NCBI GenBank assembly: GCA_000507305.1
Contig: DF239136.1
Coordinates: 3,023 to 67,022, forward strand
Source: Breviolum minutum Mf 1.05b.01
Lineage: Eukaryota; Sar; Dinophyceae; Suessiales; Symbiodiniaceae
Direction of reading: 5' to 3'
Length of the DNA: 64,000 nucleotides
Shown: piece after piece, positions 59,475-64,000 of the stretch
How positions within the stretch are numbered: the stretch's first letter is position 1
How the letters are laid out: each line of letters begins with the position of its first letter
The notes under the pieces: model-generated
The model's input: only the letters and a program-made list of their open reading frames with translations
What the model was told of the DNA's origin: nothing
Database searches by the model: none
Program-made: the position numbers and the translations under genes

Positions 59475-60204
59475 ATGGCTTGGAGTAGCTACCGTTCCCA
59501 GGGCCAGTCTTAGCTATGGCTATGGAAAGGGTTAAGGTGCATACATGTCCACCGCTTATGGAAAAGGTGCTTCCAAAGGTTTGGCTGACTTGTTGGGGCA
59601 GCTCCAGTCAGAAATTACAGCAGCTGGTTGCTGGCGTGCTGCTACCAGGGAACCAGCCTACAAGCCAACAGGCTGCACCAGCGCCTGAAACCACCCGTCC
59701 GACAGGTGGTGAACTTAAGGAAATTCGTGACCTTCTCCTTTCCTTGAAAGAAAAGAAAAATGTGACAGCTTCCAATGGGCCGTCTGAGACACCCATGGCT
59801 TTGACTCAGACACTTGCTCAAATCAAGGCGATGTCTGGCATTGGCCCAACTGAGGACAAGACTCCGTTTGCAACTGAGCTTGCGGCGCTCCAGGCCCAGG
59901 TCGCTGGGGCTGCAAAACGTCATCGGCACGCCAATGTGAGTAGCTCTGGTCCTAGCCAAGGGAATCGCATGGCAAAGCTCAGAACTCAGACTGTGAGTGA
60001 AGCCTGCACAGTAAAGCAGAATCCATTGACCTCCAGTCTTGGTGCCAGTCACAGGCGTCCAAATGGACAGACGATGATTTCCAGCAAGCCGTCGCCAAGA
60101 CAGCTCCGAAAAGCGTGCCAGATGACGCGGCAGATGAAGCAATTGCGCAGGCTTGTTTCCTCTCATGGGTTGGGCGTGCTGGAAGCACCGACTCGACACA
60201 CTGA
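59475..60204 (+). pseudogene. retroelement 3' ORF, broken by frameshifts
   Basis: A coding frame starts at ATG 59475 (MAWSSYRSQGQS). It meets a stop after a one-base shift near 59512, resumes in another frame as SYGYGKG, meets TAA at 59533-59535, and goes on as AYMSTAYGKGASKGLADLL and GQLQSEITAAG. Later parts move between frames: PGNQPTSQQAAPAPETTRP and GGELKEIRDLLLSLKEKKN in one, then KWTDDDFQQAVAKTAPKSV, PDDAADEAIAQACFLSWVG in another, ending at TGA 60202-60204. The 240-codon open frame at 59516-60238 is therefore a mixture and not one protein. The product was probably a Gly/Tyr-rich protein with a charged helix. Function unknown. Confidence 0.6.
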
Positions 60205-60626
60205 CTCTTTCATTTTCGGCGCGTTCTATCTACAGTGAAATTTCTTTTCAATGTTTTGCTTGTGGCAGCTGGCCCTTTGGTTGCTTATGTGGGGCATTGG
60301 CAGGTGCGGTTCTCACGCTGCCTTTGGACTTGCTAAGGGTTTTTCTACCTGCTGGTCTACAACAGCTCCTATGGCCTGATGACCGTGATTTGGCTGAGGT
60401 GGATGATTGTGCGTCCGTTAGGCATGGTGAATCTGCAAGTCCGTGGAGTGAAGGCTCCTGTGAAGATGATGCGGTGGACACTGACTATGCCATCTCTGTG
60501 GGAGAGGGTGAAGAGTTTGTTGCCCTTCCGATAGCTGCGTCAAATGGGATTCCAGACTTTGCCTTCCTCACCCTACTGGCTGGAATGACTAGAGGGCCTT
60601 CAGTCATGATGCTTGAAGGGCGATGA
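60153..60626 (+). CDS. retroelement small acidic ORF, 157 aa, unknown
   Basis: It overlaps the end of the broken ORF. Contains one hydrophobic stretch (CLCGALAGAVLTLPLDLL), then an acidic region (SEGSCEDDAVDTDYAISVGE), and ends LAGMTRGPSVMMLEGR 38 bp before the right direct repeat. The real start may be later than the first ATG. No family recognised. Confidence 0.45.
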   Translation: MFPLMGWACWKHRLDTLTLSFSARSIYSEISFQCFACGSWPFGCLCGALAGAVLTLPLDLLRVFLPAGLQQLLWPDDRDLAEVDDCASVRHGESASPWSEGSCEDDAVDTDYAISVGEGEEFVALPIAASNGIPDFAFLTLLAGMTRGPSVMMLEGR

Positions 60627-60664
60627 CACTGTAGATTAGCCGAGTTGATTGGAGTTGGGCGGGA

Positions 60665-61056
60665 TTTTTTTGTCCCCTACTCATGTTGTTCCATGTTGTT
60701 TTTCTCAACATGACACTGAGTTTCAACGATGTTTGTTTGGCATTTTGCTTTCCAGGTCACGGTGTGAGGTGATTTTGTATGTACACACCGGCCTGTTGAT
60801 CCAATTCACGATGTTCTGATTCTTTAATGGTGGAAATGGAACGAAATTCATTTGCAGGATTTGCCAGTTCAAAAAACTTGTGCATATCCCTCCAGCTGCG
60901 GCGCTTAAGTGCAGTCAGTTTTTTGGACTGTGCGCATGTCGTCGACAGCGGTCTGAAGACTCAGATCGTCAGGCCCGGGGCCCCCTGGAGGAAAAAAGAA
61001 CAAGCGCCAGCCAAGTGCTTCCAGCGCCGTTCCAGAGTTTACTTTACTTGATCGAA
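60665..61056 (+). repeat. right direct repeat of the retroelement
   Basis: Same orientation and length as 55587-55978. It ends exactly at the N (61057), so its true right end is not known. Differences from the left copy include ttttgtatgtacac for ttgtatgtaaac, one A less in an A run and one G less in a GC block. Confidence 0.9.
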
Positions 61057-61057
61057 N

Positions 61058-61141
61058 TATGCACATTTTTTGTATATAATATATATATATATGATAAGAT
61101 AGGTTTTACACTTCTATTTGTTTTCGAGATAGAGGTCCTAC
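61058..61141. repeat. second copy of flank segment A after the N
   Basis: Matches 55497-55584 and ends at the same tcctac, but is then followed by gcagcatgttgc where the left flank has the retroelement. This is what an empty insertion site would look like. Confidence 0.85.
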
Positions 61142-62453
61142 GCAGCATGTTGCACACCTACAAAAATATTTCCATCCATCTCAATCTCGTACATCCACAG
61201 CAGAAATAGCAAGCAAATGATATGAGTGAAGCTTTTGAAGTCAAGTTTGTTCCTTTCCCTTAACAAAAACCAACAGACATTTGAAATATCCCTATCCCAT
61301 GCTTCGCCATGACCTTCCTACAAACTCGCAACGTAACATCTCTCTGAAAAAACACCTTCGCCATGTGCCTTCGCCATGTGCCTTGAGATTCAGGATCCAC
61401 TTCTCAGAGTCCTTGAAAATGGACTTGTTGATCACCGGTCGCTTCCATCAAAAAATCCTCGGATTTGTTTCGGGGTAAAACCGTTGTGGTTATAGGGCGA
61501 GGATCGATTCCAGGGAAGAGAAATGATGTTTTGAACAACTCTTTTTTGGAAAGCTGATGGCATTGACGACTTGGATTTTTGTGCCTTTTATTGGAGCACA
61601 AAACTGGCCCAATCTACTCGGATGGTATTGGATGGTATTGGATGTTTGAAACGTTGATTCCGAATTGAAGCTGCTCCTTCCGTGAAGCGTGAAACCGTAC
61701 AACATGATCCTGGATCGTTTCTCTCGGTTGATCCGAAAAATCTCAGTCCTTAAAGGTAAATTGTTTGATGAAGTCAAATGCACCACCTTCACGCATTGAG
61801 AATATCGATTAACATTGACATGCAAACGAGTTGAGCAAGAATTGTTTGATCGGAATTTATGATTTGAGTTCATAATGGAAGAAGTTGGGGTTTGACCTGT
61901 TGATGATTTCACTGACTGCAGCTTCCGGGGGGTTCTGACCCTGTACATGCAGCAATCTGTTGACATTTCCAGGTAACCCTTTGACCACATTTCCCCCAAG
62001 TGTTGCGAAACCCCACTGGTTAATGGCCTTCTGTAGCAAAAACGCACCTTCGTTTGATACGTTTTCGTTTTTGCGCTTTCATCATCCTCGTTGGCATTGC
62101 ACTCAGGTCTCGTCGGCCTGAATGTTTCTTGGATGCTTTGGATGGATACGTTGGCTCAACACTTTTTTGAAGTCCCTGAAAAAATTGGGATACCGGGATA
62201 CCCATGCAGTTATAGTTTTTTTCAAGACAGAAAAAGGGGAACCTAGAAGGAACTTAGTAGATCTCAAGAGTGGTGGTGTTTGGGAACTTTTCCCATAATA
62301 GACCAAACATTTCAGCTCTATTTCATGTAGTCACCTAGATAGAATGGGCATTGCCGATTCCAATTTGACCACCATTTTCAGCAACAAAGAGGCAACTTTT
62401 CTAGCACCACAAAAATGCTTGACCCATCCAATGGAAATCTGCGGGTTTCTCCT
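61142..62453. other. no supported gene
   Basis: Mixed-composition sequence with a tandem ggatggtattggatggtatt near 61620. The 185-codon minus-strand frame at 61490-62047 has no motif and an unbalanced, Ser/Asn-rich composition, so I do not call it. Confidence 0.5.
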
Positions 62454-62566
62454 CTGTTGATGGCAAAAAAATCCTGCACCAGTTGATAGGTAGTTTAGTC
62501 TATCCCATTTAGAATACAAGGTTTATATCTCCCCCGTGGTGCAGGATTTCTTCCATCGAGAATACC
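62454..62566. mobile_element. MITE-like element, family C relative
   Basis: Starts ctgttgatgg and aaaatcctgcaccagttg; the right arm is tggtgcaggatttcttccat. Inner arms tgcaccag and tggtgca pair. Diverged from the 39.4-kb copy. Confidence 0.55.
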
Positions 62567-62778
62567 ATTTTTTTTGATTCCCTTCACATCCCCCATTTTT
62601 TTGCCAAGAAGTTCTTCCAACGTGAAGGGTCCTAGGCCCCAGGCCAATTGCGAGTCCCTCAAAAAATCCTAAATATCCATGATGATTGCATCATGGCACA
62701 GGGATATCACCGGTTGGTGCCAGTTGATTCATTCTGTTTTGAAACGCCACTCTATGCCATGGCCTTTGTGAAAATGAT

Positions 62779-62809
<31 letters not shown>

Positions 62810-63890
62810 GTACAAAATGTCCTTCAAGATGACCAACATCATCAACATGATACTGGCATCTAACTACTACTGCAACATGCTTTTTCTCCGTTCCTTGGGT
62901 ATTTTGCAAAAACAAAGTTGCAAAAAACAGCCCTTTTTCCGAAGATTTTTTGAGGGCACTTGATTTTTTTCCTCCAGGTCCTGTGGATGGCGGTGCAATT
63001 GCAGTTCCACAGTCACAAGGTTCGGACTTTTTTGCGCCAACAAAAACATCTGGGGGTCCAGGGCAACAGTATCTTCTCCTATTTTGAAGAGCTGATGTTT
63101 GTTGATTTCTAGAAAAAATATATAAATTCACAAGATGAGTCCTCTCCTCTTTGATGTTTTTGTGTCATGTGCATCGATTGCACTACCGTAGGGGAGGACA
63201 CAATATGCATGTTGGGATGTTTGAGGCCTTAAACTGGTGAACGGGTGAATGTTCGATGTGGGACATCAGAGATGACACTTTAAAAGATGTATTTGGAAAT
63301 TGAAGCAAATGGTGCTTATATTGGTAGCCTTCCACAATTTTTCACGCAACACAAATTGGATCATTCTTCGCAGTAAGAAAAACATGAACGAAAATTGGTG
63401 TCTATTGGTGTCTCCAAGTGCAATCCATGCAATCACCTTTTCAAGTGGTTTTTTGTTTCTATTCCAAGTTGGCCTTCCCAGGGTAACGCTCATAGGGCTG
63501 CCCAAAAACCTCGATTTCAAGATAACATGCCAGCAAAGAACATCAGCATGTCTTTGCTTTTGGCATCAGTTTTGATAGAAATCTTTAGAGTTTTCTAATC
63601 CTGTCCAGTGTGTAGTTTTAGCACTGGACGTGGGAACTAGTCTGTCGAGAGTTGAAACTTGCCATTCAAATCTCAAATCTTGTTTTTCCTATGTGTTTCC
63701 TATGTTTTTTCTTACATCTAGCAGCAGAACATCACACCCCCTGGAACCCAGGTTGCGGTTGCATGGGTTGGAAACCCCGGTGTCCACAAATCGAAGTCAT
63801 CCATTTGTCTTAAGCCCATCCAGGTCGCGTGCGATATCTCCATGAATTGCCAACATTGGATCGTTTCTTGTTGCCGCCATGTTTGGTGTT
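62567..63890. other. no supported gene; AT tract at ~62780-62810
   Basis: Only short frames without recognisable motifs. Confidence 0.5.
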
Positions 63891-63896
63891 TGTTAC

Positions 63897-63998
63897 ACTC
63901 CCTGAAAAATAACAGCAAAAGCACCTGACAAATAGGCCGAAACCCAAAAGGAAAGTCTCCCAACCACCAATTTTCAGGGGTTATGTTAGTTTCAAGGG
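63897..63998. mobile_element. MITE-like element, family B, at the window edge
   Basis: Starts acactccctgaaaaataaca and ends ggttatgttagtttcaaggg, with tttcagggg in the right arm. The right end may extend beyond the window. Confidence 0.6.
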
Positions 63999-64000
63999 TT

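Larger units (their letters stand above)
55587..61056 (+). mobile_element. Penelope-like retroelement with GIY-YIG upstream of RT
   Basis: Order on the plus strand: direct repeat, a 120-codon ORF that begins inside it, a hydrophobic ORF, a GIY-YIG endonuclease ORF, a 769-codon reverse transcriptase ORF, a frameshifted ORF, a small acidic ORF and a second direct repeat. The RT has the Penelope/telomerase-type motifs and not those of LTR or non-LTR elements. Classical Penelope has GIY-YIG at the C-terminus; here it is on the N-terminal side, as in the permuted Naiad/Chlamys-type elements described from invertebrates, algae and protists. The intact RT frame suggests a young copy, whereas the 3' ORF is broken. 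The right end is uncertain because of the N at 61057. Unit length from repeat start to repeat start is 5078 bp. Confidence 0.85.

Noticed and set aside
59516..60238. 240-codon ORF as one retroelement protein
   Set aside because: Its N-terminal and C-terminal parts are out of frame with the protein-like reading. The better interpretation is a frameshifted ORF starting at 59475.
55587..61056. LTR retrotransposon
   Set aside because: The direct repeats lack TG...CA ends, no protease, RNase H or integrase is visible, and the RT motifs (RYVDD, GVPIGG, DK block) with GIY-YIG fit a Penelope-like element.
61490..62047. 185-codon minus-strand ORF
   Set aside because: No domain, Ser/Asn-rich composition and no splice or start context.

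Overview
The window reads as nuclear DNA of a dinoflagellate, most likely a member or relative of Symbiodiniaceae (the lineage is an inference). It is AT-leaning and full of simple repeats and short inverted-repeat elements. There are almost no long ORFs. What coding I can recognise is cut into very small exons whose acceptors read AG|G and whose donors are a mixture of GT, GC and GA, a splice signature known from dinoflagellates. I saw no bacterial-type operons, tRNA, rRNA or CRISPR.

1-20 kb: simple repeats at the left edge, several families of ~100-bp inverted-repeat (MITE-like) elements, and a handful of short coding-like segments (about 4.4, 10.9, 13.1, 15.3 and 19.6 kb) that I cannot name. 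They may be 5' exons of the next gene or belong to another gene.

20.4-42.1 kb: one plus-strand gene, assembled by reading across splice sites with matching codon phase. It encodes a single-domain voltage-gated cation channel with two C-terminal EF-hands. From its exons I can follow S1, a likely S2, S3, the charged S4, S5, the pore helix, S6 and both EF-hands. Exons are 14-107 nt and introns run from about 0.1 to 2.6 kb. The introns carry the MITEs, a GC-rich TAGTAC minisatellite, a 126-bp AGT microsatellite and a 266-bp assembly gap in a 40-bp tandem repeat. The N-terminus and the S1-S2 linker are unresolved.

42-55.5 kb: more inverted-repeat elements and several short coding-like segments (44.1, 48.3, 49.5, 50.3, 52.9, 53.4, 54.6 and 55.1 kb), which probably include exons of one or more other plus-strand genes that I do not recognise.

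55.6-61.1 kb: a Penelope-like retroelement between two 392-bp direct repeats. A GIY-YIG endonuclease ORF (169 aa) lies upstream of, and overlaps by ATGA, a 769-aa reverse transcriptase ORF. This order is permuted relative to classical Penelope. Further ORFs follow and are partly broken by frameshifts. The right repeat ends at a single N, followed by a second copy of the left flank, so the join is either an assembly seam or a trace of the empty site.

61.1-64 kb: repeats and no supported gene. Two further single Ns (34925 and 53655) mark other assembly seams.
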